DNA of 64,000 nt, taken from assembly GCA_963662155.1 (NCBI GenBank), contig OY759262.1:61107010-61171009 (forward strand), in the 5' to 3' direction. Of the stretch, positions 51,601 to 61,224 are shown piece after piece (the stretch's first letter is position 1; each line of letters opens with the position of its first letter). Source of the DNA: Lamellibrachia columna. Taxonomy: Eukaryota > Annelida > Polychaeta > Sabellida > Siboglinidae. Below the pieces are notes generated by a model, which worked only from the letters and a program-made list of their open reading frames with translations, was not told the DNA's origin and made no database searches. A program made the translations under genes and the position numbers.

Positions 51601-52082
51601 TAGGAGCAGAGACTGGTTCTAATCTAACTTCTGTAATGCCACTGTGCCTGCCCTGTGCCAGCTGTGGCACTGTCATTGCTTTTTTTTATCACATCACATG
51701 GATTTGTTATTGGCAGTTAGTCCAAGGTTTGCAGTGCCAGGGCAGTGGTCAAAAGCGCATCGTGGGTCCAACATTGTGCGAAAATCCAACTGGATTTTAG
51801 TGCTGAGCGATCGACCAACATTGGTTAAAGGCATCTAACATAAAGACAACATTAGCAAACTTGACACTGACAGATGATTGAACACACACATTATCGCTCA
51901 CATACTTTTATAACGTTAGGATTTCAACCAGATATTTTAATCATGACAGTTCGATTATGTTTAGTAGCCAGTTATATGCTAAACATTCACACAGTAAAAG
52001 CACAATTTCTCATGCAGCATACATTTGTTACTTCGAATTCTCCCAGTCGGACCCGAGTACGAATTTCCTCGATGTTCGCCAT
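39570..52082 (-). CDS. POLR1C: POLR1C (RPAC1/RPA40), RNA polymerase I/III shared subunit, 11 coding exons
   Basis: Alpha-like subunit shared by RNA polymerases I and III. It pairs with POLR1D in the nucleus to seed core assembly, as the bacterial alpha dimer does. The exons encode in order [154 protein letters not shown] and [11 protein letters not shown], co-linear with human POLR1C (346 residues). The predicted length is about 341-343. The start has the human length and no in-frame upstream Met was found. Two oddities: exons 3 and 4 do not match in phase, and the exon 10/11 join lacks two residues expected before ESTG. The coordinates span introns; exons are listed separately. Confidence 0.94.
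39785..40370 (-). other. POLR1C intron 10
   Basis: AT-rich. A 24-base direct duplication (cttttatgattattatattt) lies near 39,786-39,844. No clear microexon restoring the missing F-S-V was found. Confidence 0.45.
40371..40487 (-). CDS. POLR1C: POLR1C exon 10
   Basis: Acceptor gcctgcctgtag, donor catct|gtacgt. It encodes [20 protein letters not shown] and [10 protein letters not shown], with the same spacing as human. The acceptor and the first six bases of the exon form the edge of a 52-bp tandem repeat that fills the adjacent intron. Confidence 0.92.
40483..40917. repeat. 52-bp tandem repeat carrying a 3' splice site, ~8 copies
   Basis: On the coding (minus) strand every unit has cctgcctgtgtag|gtgtact. 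The last unit supplies the real acceptor of POLR1C exon 10 (gcctgcctgtag|gtgtacc). The copies are almost identical. Confidence 0.95.
41482..41601 (-). CDS. POLR1C: POLR1C exon 9
   Basis: Acceptor cattcttcag, donor gatg|gtgcgt. It encodes [20 protein letters not shown] and then [19 protein letters not shown]. Confidence 0.93.
41784..42470. repeat. 343-bp direct tandem duplication
   Basis: Two units (41,784-42,126 and 42,127-42,470), about 97-98% identical by eye, in POLR1C intron 8; differences are mainly the A/T-rich run after gactgtcaagctaata. Recent. Confidence 0.93.
42476..44014 (-). other. POLR1C intron 8, remainder
   Basis: A small hairpin at 42,831-42,890 (caggtcctgt ... acaggacctg). 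The rest is AT-rich with no exon. Confidence 0.5.
44015..44081 (-). CDS. POLR1C: POLR1C exon 8
   Basis: Acceptor ttactacag, donor ctgttg|gtaagt. It encodes [20 protein letters not shown] followed by PV, nearly identical to human over [10 protein letters not shown]. Confidence 0.94.
44112..44226. repeat. ~45-bp repeat, ~3 copies
   Basis: agagcaatgacatgatagct plus acttggcaagcta, three diverged units next to POLR1C exon 8. Confidence 0.85.
44553..44615 (-). CDS. POLR1C: POLR1C exon 7
   Basis: Acceptor tgctttctag, donor ggacag|gtaact. It has 21 codons, [21 protein letters not shown], against human [20 protein letters not shown]. Confidence 0.92.
45050..45099 (-). CDS. POLR1C: POLR1C exon 6
   Basis: A 50-base exon: acceptor ttgtcggcag, donor cccttgtgagt split at ctt|gtgagt. 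It encodes [17 protein letters not shown]; human reads MTWIPLGNQADL. It ends in phase 0. Confidence 0.92.
45100..45686 (-). other. POLR1C intron 5, first part: nothing distinct
   Basis: AT-rich intron; a 71-codon open frame at 45,486-45,701 is not credible. Confidence 0.45.
45687..46680. repeat. ~21-24-bp minisatellite with 260-bp higher-order repeat
   Basis: Basic unit ctaactgtccctacaccaac plus aga. From about 45,898 a block with fixed variants (gctctatacacc, gtaaatgtcc, agccgtccct) recurs at 46,158 and 46,418, i.e. exactly every 260 bases, three times. Confidence 0.95.
46827..46946 (-). CDS. POLR1C: POLR1C exon 5
   Basis: Acceptor gttgttgtag, donor ataaag|gtggtt. It encodes [19 protein letters not shown] and [20 protein letters not shown]; human reads [20 protein letters not shown]. 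The acceptor and exon start recur as diverged tandem copies upstream. Confidence 0.92.
46894..47215. repeat. Diverged ~60-bp copies of POLR1C exon 5 start plus acceptor
   Basis: The minus strand of 46,894-46,950 is the real acceptor and exon start. Further up the intron, about four degraded copies follow, each with cagtacaac(a)gtgtc...catctacaaa (plus strand), i.e. exon-like sequence preceded by a gtag acceptor. No copy keeps the full frame. Confidence 0.82.
47437..47569 (-). CDS. POLR1C: POLR1C exon 4
   Basis: Acceptor ttttgtgcag, donor gaag|gtatca. It encodes [16 protein letters not shown] and [20 protein letters not shown]. The normal acceptor starts at a codon boundary. An alternative AG ten bases upstream (gtgag|ttttg) would keep frame with exon 3 and insert S-F-V-Q. 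Confidence 0.9.
47570..48190 (-). other. POLR1C intron 3, exon-4 side
   Basis: No exon seen. I searched this intron for a 7-base microexon ending GAR|gt and found none with canonical sites. Confidence 0.4.
48195..48432. repeat. 21-bp minisatellite (aataacaccactattagtat), ~11 copies
   Basis: Two alternating versions (attagtatc and agttgtatc). Open on both strands by periodicity only. Confidence 0.95.
48580..49698. repeat. 59-bp minisatellite with B-box-like motif, 19 copies
   Basis: Unit ctgggttcaagacctagacc ... tgtagactcctggctatcag, period 59. GGTTCAAGACC is close to the tRNA B-box consensus GGTTCGANNCC. The copies differ mostly at gacc/gact. Confidence 0.95.
49808..49908 (-). CDS. POLR1C: POLR1C exon 3
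   Basis: Acceptor tttttttacag, phase 0. It encodes RFRIDIV...[21 protein letters not shown], the alpha-motif core. The best donor is ctgag|gtttgt, which leaves two bases over and does not agree with exon 4. A weaker donor, ttt|gtcaca at 49,803, would restore frame. Confidence 0.85.
50112..51115. repeat. (GGGA)251, perfect tetranucleotide array
   Basis: 1,004 bases without one interruption, in POLR1C intron 2. The 345-codon GREGG-type frame across it is an artefact. Confidence 0.99.
51120..52022 (-). other. POLR1C introns 1-2 flanks of exon 2
   Basis: Apart from exon 2, only a fragment of interspersed family A (cattgcgaatcaggttcgtc, 51,517) and ordinary AT-rich sequence. Confidence 0.5.
51406..51477 (-). 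CDS. POLR1C: POLR1C exon 2
   Basis: Acceptor ttgttttag, donor gaaaag|gtaaca. It has 24 codons, [17 protein letters not shown]...FEK, matching human HTTDFPGNYSGYDDAW. Phase 0 at both ends. Confidence 0.93.
52023..52082 (-). CDS. POLR1C: POLR1C exon 1 (start codon to phase 0)
   Basis: ATG at 52,082-52,080. It encodes [20 protein letters not shown]; human reads MRSRVVLGEFGVRN here. The donor aat|gtatgc is used because the next exon continues GHTTDFPG in frame. Confidence 0.9.
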
Positions 52083-52091
52083 GTCCAGCGT

Positions 52092-52100
52092 GCTTCCGGT
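52092..52100 (-). promoter_or_regulatory. ETS/GABP-like site at the POLR1C start
   Basis: ACCGGAAGC on the coding strand, 10 bases before the ATG, matches the ETS (GABPA) core, common in promoters of transcription and translation genes. Inferred from the motif only. Confidence 0.4.
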
Positions 52101-52141
52101 GCTATGTGCGAATGGGTGGTACGCATTTTCACTGAAAACGT

Positions 52142-52780
<639 letters not shown>

Positions 52781-53149
52781 GCTGATATCTGATGCAGTGG
52801 TCAGCCCTGGGCATGCTGTTTTAGTTGATATTGCCAAGAAGTTCGTTTTGTGTAGCATGCCTATAATTGCTTATTCTGAAACATCTATTCCATCCATGAC
52901 TGAGATCATTATCGAGTCAACCACAGGACACCATGCAGGGTCATTCTGCTTTGTACCGGTTGTTGTTGATGATTGCGACTGTTGTTGTTTTAGTCCTTTT
53001 AATGTGATTCATAATTGTGATAAACATTTGTTTTGAACTCCTTATTAAACTTTGTTAATCTTGATCTTTCTGTGTGTCCTTCACATCTTTCTTAAAAGAT
53101 TTTTTTATTTTCATATACTGTAATAAATTATTACAGTGGCCTATTTTAA

Positions 53150-53150
53150 G

Positions 53151-53181
<31 letters not shown>

Positions 53182-53221
53182 TGTATGTATGTATGTATGT
53201 ATGTATGTATGTATGTATGTA
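53150..53221. repeat. (GTAT)n microsatellite
   Basis: About 18 perfect tetranucleotides. Confidence 0.97.
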
Positions 53222-53326
53222 TATGTATGTATCCATGTTTGTGCATGTGCGTGCGTGTGTGAGTGTGTGCACAACCAGCATAAAGGACTTTGGGAGTTTT
53301 GGTTGATGACATTAACTAGTGCATTC

Positions 53327-54630
53327 ATAAATTTTGTAGTGTCAAACTTCAACCCATTTTATCGACACGTCCCTTATGAAACTATGCCATGGTATACCAT
53401 GGTATACTGGTATGCCATAGTATTACATGGTAAACCATGACATTACATGGTAAACTGTGGTATACCATGGTTTCCATGGTATATCATGGTGTTTTGCCAT
53501 GGTTTACCGTGATTTACCATGGTTTACCTGTTTCAAAACACCATGGTATACTATGGCATTTACCATATGGTATATTCTCACAAGGGGTTTGGAATTCACA
53601 TGCAGAAAAAACCTTCCTTGACAAAACAGGCTTCATAAATAAATGCGGGGAACAATTAATTATATTTTATATATATACATTTCTAAATCAAAGAAAGTGA
53701 ATTATGATGCGGAATGAAAGTAATTAATGGTATATTTTTTAAATAGTTTTTCATTGGGGAAAGACAATATATAGTATATAGCTACAACGTCGGACTCTCG
53801 GGTTTTGAGCTGTATACATGATTACAGCTGGTTATAAAAAGTGATGGAATTACGTGAATGAACAGAACGAAATATACTGTATGCAGTAATTGCAACGTGG
53901 CTGAGTGTTTTCAGAGACATTTAAGTAAATTGGGTGACATACACCTCTTTGAGTATAGTCATATGAACTGCACTGTTCTACATAAATTTTGTAGTGTCAA
54001 ACTTCAACCCATTTTATCGACACGTCCCTTATGAAACTATGCCATGGTATACCATGGTATACTGGTATGCCATAGTATTACATGGTAAACCATGACATTA
54101 CATGGTAAACTGTGGTATACCATGGTTTCCATGGTATATCATGGTGTTTTGCCATGGTTTACCGTGATTTACCATGGTTTACCTGTTTCAAAACACTATG
54201 GCATTTACCATATGGTATATTTTCACAAGGGGTTTGGAATTCACATGCAGAAAAAACCTTCCTTGACAAAACAGGCTTCATAAATAAATGCGGGGAACAA
54301 TTAATTATATTTTATATATATACATTTCTAAATCAAAGAAAGTGAATTATGATGCGGAATGAAAGTAATTAATGGTATATTTGTTAAATAGTTTTTCATT
54401 GGGGAAAGACAATATATAGTATATAGCTACAACGTCGGACTCTCGGGTTTTGAGCTGTATACATGATTACAGCTGGTTATAAAAAGTGATGGAATTACGT
54501 GAATGAACAGAACGAAATATACTGTATGCAGTAATTGCAACGTGGCTGAGTGTTTTCAGAGACATTTAAGTAAATCGGGTGACATACACCTCTTTGAGTA
54601 TAGTCATATGAACTGCACTGTTCTACATAA
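53327..54630. repeat. 655-bp direct tandem duplication with palindromic CCATGG/GTATAC motifs
   Basis: Copy 1 from 53,327 and copy 2 from 53,982 to 54,630, nearly identical; copy 2 lacks about 12 bases (ccatggtatacta region). The first third is built of serial accatggtataccatgg-type palindromes. Confidence 0.93.
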
Positions 54631-55260
54631 CATCATACTTTTGCATTGTTTTCTTTGTAAGCATTGAGGTGATAAGTACATAAAATGTAATACACAGTTC
54701 AAGGAAGAGGAATTAAGTGTCTATATTGGCTTTTTCCGGATCTCTTTGTAACACACCGGGCCGCACCTTTGTCAATGTTGTCATCTGAATGTTTTTGATG
54801 CACAATTTTTAAGATCAGAATGTTGTAACATAAGTGCTAATTTTCGTATATTGCATTTCTGAACAACATTACAAGAATTCCCTATAACACAAAACAAATA
54901 TATAACTGACATATTTTTTATTTATGTGACTCAATTAGTAAAAGGGGATTTTTTTAAATGCATAATTAAGAAAATTATCGAAAACTAGGTGCATTTTATC
55001 CATTTTGATTGTACTAAATGCATAGGATTGGAACAATTGACAAAATAAACACATTAATAATACACACGTTTTTGTGATTTTCTTTAGAGATAATCTTTTG
55101 AGATAATTTGATACATATACGGTAATAATTAATTAGGATATTGGGGAGATACATACACTGAGGTGAATAATTTATCTATCTATTTTGAAAATCCATGGAA
55201 AGTGTATTTGTTTTTGAAGTGAACAGAAGTGTAACGTTTTTCCTCCACTGTATACAAACT
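54631..55260. other. Intergenic, upstream of AP2S1
   Basis: AT-rich; no gene or array. CpG-containing sequence begins near 55,260 towards the AP2S1 start. Confidence 0.5.
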
Positions 55261-55322
55261 CTAGACGGGAAAATGCGACACTTCTGTTCGCTACAAAACC
55301 CGACTGGCGTAACACGTATTAG

Positions 55323-55334
55323 CACGCATGCGCA
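55323..55334 (+). promoter_or_regulatory. NRF1-like site in the AP2S1 promoter
   Basis: CACGCATGCGCA differs at one position from the NRF1 consensus YGCGCAYGCGCR and lies 54 bases before the ATG, a typical position for a TATA-less housekeeping promoter. The site is seen; its function is inferred. Confidence 0.45.
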
Positions 55335-55387
55335 GAAAATAAGTAGGCGGATGCGGTATAATTTACAGCGGAAGGCAGGAAACCATC

Positions 55388-55390
55388 ATG
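55388..55390 (+). CDS. AP2S1: AP2S1 exon 1 coding part: ATG only
   Basis: ccatcATG|gtaaat: the start codon is followed immediately by a consensus donor. Exon 2 starts in phase 0 with the second residue, Ile, so this ATG is required to complete the protein. The 5' UTR lies upstream in the CpG-containing stretch from about 55,260. Confidence 0.9.
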
Positions 55391-58267
55391 GTAAATGACA
55401 TTATTTACTTTTTAAGCATATAGTTCGATAGAAATTACCAGTCTTATGCAACGTAAAACCTGTCGATTCTTCTAAAAGAATATCAACCATCAGTTCCCAC
55501 AGCAAAAAGCAGATGTCCGGCACATGAGCACTGCCACTGGGCTTCCCCCAGTCTTGGGAAGGAGGAACCTCCCCACAAATCACAATAATCCCAAAATGGC
55601 ACAAATCACAATAATACAACAAATAGGAGTGTGCCACCAAGAGTCAAGACGACATGCCTATACCATGGATATATTATGTTTGTTTCTTTGTTCTCTCCCG
55701 ACAGCAGCGTGAATATGTTTAAAAACAAGGTTGACACATATCTCAGGAGGGCGGGTTATAAGTAGATGAACATTGTTGGACTCTCGATAAGCCAATGCAA
55801 TGGCTTCCTTGTCCACTTGCCATCTGGGCCTTTGGCTTAGATGGCAAATCTTGTTAAATCTTGACTCCTGGACAAATAGAACAGGCCAGTGCAGTGGCAG
55901 TGCTGAAAGGGGGTATCCCTGAAACTTCGTAATGTACTAATGATCATATCACTGTCACATTATGACATACACTGCGGGTGTCGGATGTTTCGGGACATGA
56001 CGGGTTCAGTCCATGCTGTGAACCATTTTGCTCACACGGCCGGACCCACCGTTTATGCAACTAGTACCAGCAGGCTCCTTGGACTGAAAACGACTACTTA
56101 TTACATTCGCTATTTCGATAATGTTATCAACTGTTTATAAATTGCGTATTCTAACTGGGAAATGTTATACACTAAATTCAAGCAGTTATTCTAACGATTC
56201 TTTATACAATTGCTGATTTGCCACAGTTGAATTTATTTTTATTAAACATTAATATATTTAATTGATTTTAATGTAATTGTTATTTTATGGATTTTGTTCT
56301 ATAAGATTTATATATTATTAATATATTAGTGTGTGAGCATATGTGTATCTGTGTGCAATCATAATTTCTCTTTTTAATTGAAGCACACCAAACATAACGT
56401 TGACCAAAACGAACTTTCTTAGAATTCCGCTACTAGCATGGGCCAAAACAAGCTGAATTAATTACCGCCGCGCATTTCTATGAAGTGGGCCGAACCATCC
56501 ATTTGCATGGACTGACTCAATTGGGCCGAACTCGTCATTGGCCGAACCATCAGTGAAGCACATGCAGGGAGAGATCCAGAGAACCTCTCCGGTTCTCTCC
56601 GCTGTAGAGAAAAAAAAGATATGAAACCCAACTGAAAGTATATCCTATTTGACTGAGAACTACATGCACTGACCCCGAAGTATATCCTATTTGACTGAGA
56701 ACTACATGCACTGACCCCGAAGTATATCCTATTTGACTGAGAACTACATGCACTGACCCCGAAGTATATCCTATTTGACTGAGAACTACATGCACTGACC
56801 CCGAAGCATCTGGGTGAATTCACTATGGTTGATGATGATTTATCAAACAGATGTTTGTGTTGTTGTAGATCCGGTTTATCCTGATCCAGAACCGTGCAGG
56901 GAAGACAAGGCTTGCTAAATGGTACATGCATTTTGATGATGATGAGAAGCAGAAGTTGATTGAGGAAGTGCACGCTGTTGTGACAGTGAGAGACGCCAAA
57001 CACACCAACTTTGTCGAGGTCTGTTGATGTAGCCCACACTTCTGGTGTGATCTGATAACCATGATCCTTGAATTATTGTCTACCGTGTTCTGAAACAGTT
57101 CAGTAACTTGTGACTTTGTGACCACATTAGAGTCAACATTCCTTGGTATACAGGAATAAGGTCTCAGTATGAGGTCTAAGTACGAATTTGGTGGTTGCCA
57201 TATGCAATGTTTTGTCTCCAATTTTTATGTGGCCTCTGGTAAGATGTATGGATAACTAGGTATATAGGTGACTTGTGTACAAAAGCTTTGGTGAGACCAA
57301 ACTATTTTTCATCACCTTTTAACAAAACACTGTAAAAAGGCAAAGATACGTTCTTATATAGCATGGCATCCAGTCCACAGGATTGCTGAAAGCACTTTAC
57401 ACTTCACCCCTGGCATACCTGTTCATTCCAATACCAAACTTGACTTCTCTGGGAAGCATTAAGCCAAGCTGCAATTACTGTGCGAAGACTATTCGTTCAC
57501 ATAGCCAGGTACTCATTTATGCAGCTGAATGAACTGGGGCAATGTGGAGTGAAATAAATTGGCCAAGCTTCAAAGCAGCAGCGAGACAATTCTAACTTGG
57601 GTTCTCTCGATTGAAAGTCCTGTGTTCTAACCACAACGCCACCATGCCCCACTGTGTTAGCCACTTCACCTTAAAATATGTATTAATTTATTCATCAGTG
57701 CATGGCTTCACCTCAGCATACCTATCATCAACAGTAATCTATGATACACTGACTAATAGAGTGACTGTTGTGTGTTACAGTTCCGGAACTTCAAGATTGT
57801 GTACCGGCGGTACGCTGGTCTCTACTTCTGCATCTGTGTCGACATCAGTGACAACAACCTCGTTTATCTTGAGGCGATTCACAACTTCGTAGAAGTGCTC
57901 AATGAATACTTCCACAATGTCTGTGAACTCGATCTGGTCTTCAACTTCTACAAGGTGAGTCAGACACAAACGTCAGGGATTCCAGACCAGTGCTCAATGT
58001 TAGTGATCCCTCAAGGTATAAGGTGACGGGGAGCTCATTCCCAATTTTGGGAACAGATACAGGGAAAGCGAGCTTGCCCGTGTTTAGCTTAGTTTTACGA
58101 AAAACTGTTTGGAGATGGATGATTTGAGCTGCCTGAAAATGTACATCTTTTTTATGGTGTTGCAGGTGTACAGTGTCGTGGACGAGATGTTCTTGGCTGG
58201 TGAGATTCGCGAGACAAGTCAAACGAAGGTGTTGAAACAATTACTCATGTTGTCATCATTAGAATGA
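55388..58267 (+). CDS. AP2S1: AP2S1, AP-2 clathrin adaptor sigma subunit, complete, 4 coding exons
   Basis: Small (sigma) subunit of the AP-2 complex, which links clathrin to dileucine-containing cargo in endocytosis at the plasma membrane. The exons give exactly 142 residues, the conserved family length: M, then [80 protein letters not shown] and [20 protein letters not shown], ending LEQ-like as SSLE. This is close to identical to the human protein. Exon 1 codes only the initiating Met, split from the rest by an intron right after ATG. No other sigma adaptin (AP1S, AP3S) matches as well. Confidence 0.97.
55640..55875 (+). mobile_element. LINE 3'-end fragment in AP2S1 intron 1
   Basis: [15 protein letters not shown] (55,719-55,763) is the reverse-transcriptase C-terminal motif, followed by a stop and the tail gccaatgcaatggcttcctt gtcc... 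shared with 20,525-20,600 (inverted) and 34,540. 5'-truncated, as usual for LINEs. Confidence 0.6.
56635..56803. repeat. 42-bp tandem repeat, 4 copies
   Basis: Unit gaagtatatcctatttgact gagaactaca tgcactgacccc, in AP2S1 intron 1, ending 65 bases before exon 2. It does not include exon sequence. Confidence 0.95.
56869..57018 (+). CDS. AP2S1: AP2S1 exon 2
   Basis: Acceptor ttgttgtag, donor gtcgag|gtctgt. Fifty codons, [20 protein letters not shown] through KHTNFVE. Confidence 0.96.
57380..57655 (-). mobile_element. tRNA-derived SINE-like element, inverted
   Basis: Minus-strand head ggcatggtggcgttgtggtt (A-box-like) and gagagaacccaagttagaat, then core gaagcttggccaatttattt and a tail. Between AP2S1 exons 2 and 3. 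Confidence 0.6.
57781..57954 (+). CDS. AP2S1: AP2S1 exon 3
   Basis: Acceptor tgtgttacag, donor tacaag|gtgagt. Fifty-eight codons, [20 protein letters not shown] through LDLVFNFYK. Confidence 0.96.
58166..58267 (+). CDS. AP2S1: AP2S1 exon 4 and stop
   Basis: Acceptor ggtgttgcag. Thirty-three codons, [20 protein letters not shown] through LLMLSSLE, then TGA at 58,265-58,267. Confidence 0.96.
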   Translation: MYSVVDEMFLAGEIRETSQTKVLKQLLMLSSLE

Positions 58268-58900
58268 TCACAACCTGTGGGTTGTGTTTGTGACGTAGCA
58301 ATAACACGGACTTGTGTACAAACCTATACATGGACCAATATACAGCCACTCAGTGTTCTAGGAACGCAGCATGCCTGGCTGCATAATAGTGGTGGCACTT
58401 CTCGATGTCCTGTCAAAATTGGTGCTCCATGAGCCCAATTGTTGAGAAGTATTCACAAAGACAGCAAGAGTCGACTCATTCTTCATTCACGTTGTCCTGC
58501 TAGTTATATCATTTGTAACTTGTGTACATTGTATCTTATAATCGTAGATGTTGTTATAGGAAATGCTATACTTTATTGTACATAATTTGTTTTGGGTAGC
58601 AACTCATTTAAGAGACATTGTAGTGGAGTCTGTGAGATTACATTAGAGAATCGAAGTGATACTATCGCTAGGATGACATTATTTTTTGCAGTTAAATATT
58701 TGTCATAGAAGTTTGATTACCTGTGTAAAAATGATGTGATCCCAGTGATGGTGTCACAGCCACCAGATATATACACCACTCTAGTAGACATCTTTACATT
58801 CCACTATGTGTTCTAGACCCGTCTCTGCCATTGTAGAAGCAGCACTGTTCATGCTGTCATATCTAGTACAATGTCACAAATAAACAGTTAAAACAAGTTG
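58268..58900 (+). other. AP2S1: AP2S1 3' untranslated region
   Basis: No coding signal. It ends near AATAAA at 58,879-58,884, which is followed by a T-rich stretch about 30 bases later. Confidence 0.6.
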
Positions 58901-60060
58901 TTCACAATCACTTTACTGTTTAGGTGAACTATTTCTGTTGTGTGTGTATGTGATTTGTGGTTTTACCAATTTTATTACTGGCAGTGCGGTTACTGTTGGA
59001 AATATGATTTTCAGTGGCTGTGTTAGTTTTAGAAGTGAAACGCTTCATTCTGTGACTCGACTCAAATCACAACTATCTCAAGACCCAAAATTAGTAGCAA
59101 GATTACCACATTGAAAATTGTCCTAATCCTTTGATCTTGAGGCATAACACTTCAGAAGACAAAATACAGGTGTATGCAGGCACCAGACAATCACATAACA
59201 AAACTGTTGTATAACAAAAAGTGGCAGTAGTTTATTTGGACTAATTACAAGCTAAATAATACTTGTAGCTCTGAGCACTTACCCTGGTGGATCATTACCC
59301 ATACGAGGGCAACAACATGTACAACCTTTGGCTTTGTAAATAAAAATCCAAAACAATTTGGATTGTTTGACCCCCACCAACACAAAAATAGAAAAATGGA
59401 GACGCTTGACATGCATTGCCAATGCACTGAATGGAAAGCTGATCGTTGAAAAATTTCAACTGAGGAAAAAACCTTTACAAAATTATATCTTTCCATTTTT
59501 TGTAATCCAAGTAACGCACCCACATCAATTTTTTTCAATTATTATTGGACTGTTTTTAATTTACAAAGCCCCTTAACATGCACCTATGAAAAGAAAACCT
59601 AGTTTGAGTATAATAAAGAAATCTTAATTTTCTTGGACTGGTTTGGTCAAGACTGTTGATCCAATCAATCCTTGTGAAGATGAAACAACTCTCAAAACAA
59701 GCATCACTGATTTCATATTACATGATTTAATGTTTGCTTGAACATTCAATTTGTCAGCATAAAACAGCCCATGCCAAACAGCCAACTGTAGCCATGAAGC
59801 TCTTCATTTGAACATGATTTATAGATACAACTGTTATCCAAAGTTCATTCAGCATTCAAACATACTGTGCTTTTGAATGTGTACACCTTGTAAAGTGCCT
59901 GCATCATAGAAGACACATTAAGATTTCATGATATCCTTAGTCTACTGTATACAATAAATCAATATTATGTATCTAAAATAGCTATGTACAGTAAATACGA
60001 TAAGCCGTCCACAAGCTTACAATTCCATCAACGTCCAGTAAATTGTAAAGATAGCATCAT
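58900..60060. other. Intergenic between AP2S1 and the Ser/Pro-rich gene
   Basis: No gene seen. Contains foldback family B copy 2 (listed separately). Confidence 0.5.
59328..59575. mobile_element. Foldback family B, copy 2
   Basis: Ends ggctttgtaaataaaaatcc and aatttacaaagccccttaa. The interior gccaatgcactgaatggaaa is the inverse of 25,294-25,320. Shorter than copy 1 and without the nested end. Confidence 0.7.
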
Positions 60061-60134
60061 AACATTTATTACTCAGTGACATTTAAATTTGCCAATTGTT
60101 CAAGAACATTAAAGGTATATTGTTTTGAGGTGTC

Positions 60135-60560
60135 AAGCATGGTGACAACAGAGCAGTGTCACCAAAGCATGGTGATAATAGACCAGTGTCACCTGCAATG
60201 TCAGACAAACATGGTGACAATAGACCAGTGTCACCAGCATTGTGAGACAAACATGGTGACAATAGACCAGTGTCACCAGCATTGTGAGACAAACATGGTG
60301 ACAATAGGCCAGTGTCACCAGCATTGTGAGACAAACATGGTGACATAGACCAGTGTCACCAGCATTGTGAGACAAACATGGTGACAATAGACCAATGTCA
60401 ACAGCATTGTGAGACAAACATGGCGACATAGACCAGTGTCAACAGCATTGTGAGACAAACTTGGTAACATAGACCAGTGTCACCAGCATTGTGAGACAAA
60501 CATGGTGACAATAGACCAGTGTCAACAGCAGTGTCAGACAAGCATGATGACAACATACCA
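60135..60560. repeat. 42-bp minisatellite, ~10 copies
   Basis: Unit gtgacaatagaccagtgtca ccagcattgtgagacaaaca tg; variants lose one or two bases (gtgacatag). Probably in the 3' UTR of the minus-strand gene. Confidence 0.93.
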
Positions 60561-60999
60561 GTGTCACCAGTATTTGCAGATACATTATGACATCCAGTTT
60601 GAACCCATAGAAATAGAAATATGTAGACTACTACACACTGGTACAGGTGAAATTTCCTGTATAAAAATGTACAATGTAAATTACTCACTCCTAAAGTCCA
60701 CACTCTGTTTCTGAGACTCGACAGACCATCTTAGTGAACTGAATCGTGACATCTCAAGTTTATGGCAAGTTCAATAAAAATAGTAAAACCAAATTTGAAT
60801 CCCCAACAAGCACGCCCAGTCACAAACATACAAAGAGTGTACTATGTACAGTAACTGTTGAACACAAACATTAGTGTCACTATTGAGCAACAAGCCGTCT
60901 TGTAACTACCAGATTACATCTGCCATAAAATACATGCAAAAATGTAAACTTTGTGGATATAATGAGCTACTAAAAAACCAGCAATAGCAATGCCTGACA

Positions 61000-61190
61000 G
61001 CAGTGTATGTGTCACTGACAGCAGTGCGAGTATGTGTCACTGACAGCAGTGCCAGTATGTGTCACTGACAGCAGTGCGAGTACGTGTCACTGACAGCAGT
61101 GCGAGTACGTGTCACTAACAGCAGTGCGAGTATGTGTCACTAACAGCAGTGCGAGTATGTGTCACTGACAGTAGTGACACTGAGTGCAAG
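61000..61190. repeat. ~26-bp minisatellite, ~7 copies
   Basis: Unit gtgtcactgacagcagtgcg agtat, with cactaacag and gccag variants; ends 35 bases beyond the minus-strand stop. Confidence 0.93.
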
Positions 61191-61224
61191 TATGCGACAT
61201 GTGAGTGCAAGTATGCTGACTCTA

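Larger units (their letters stand above)
60060..61224 (-). other. Probable 3' UTR of the Ser/Pro-rich gene
   Basis: Downstream of the minus-strand stop, with two tandem arrays (listed separately). A minus-strand AATAAA (TTTATT on +, 60,065-60,070) is a possible poly(A) signal. The extent is inferred. Confidence 0.35.
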
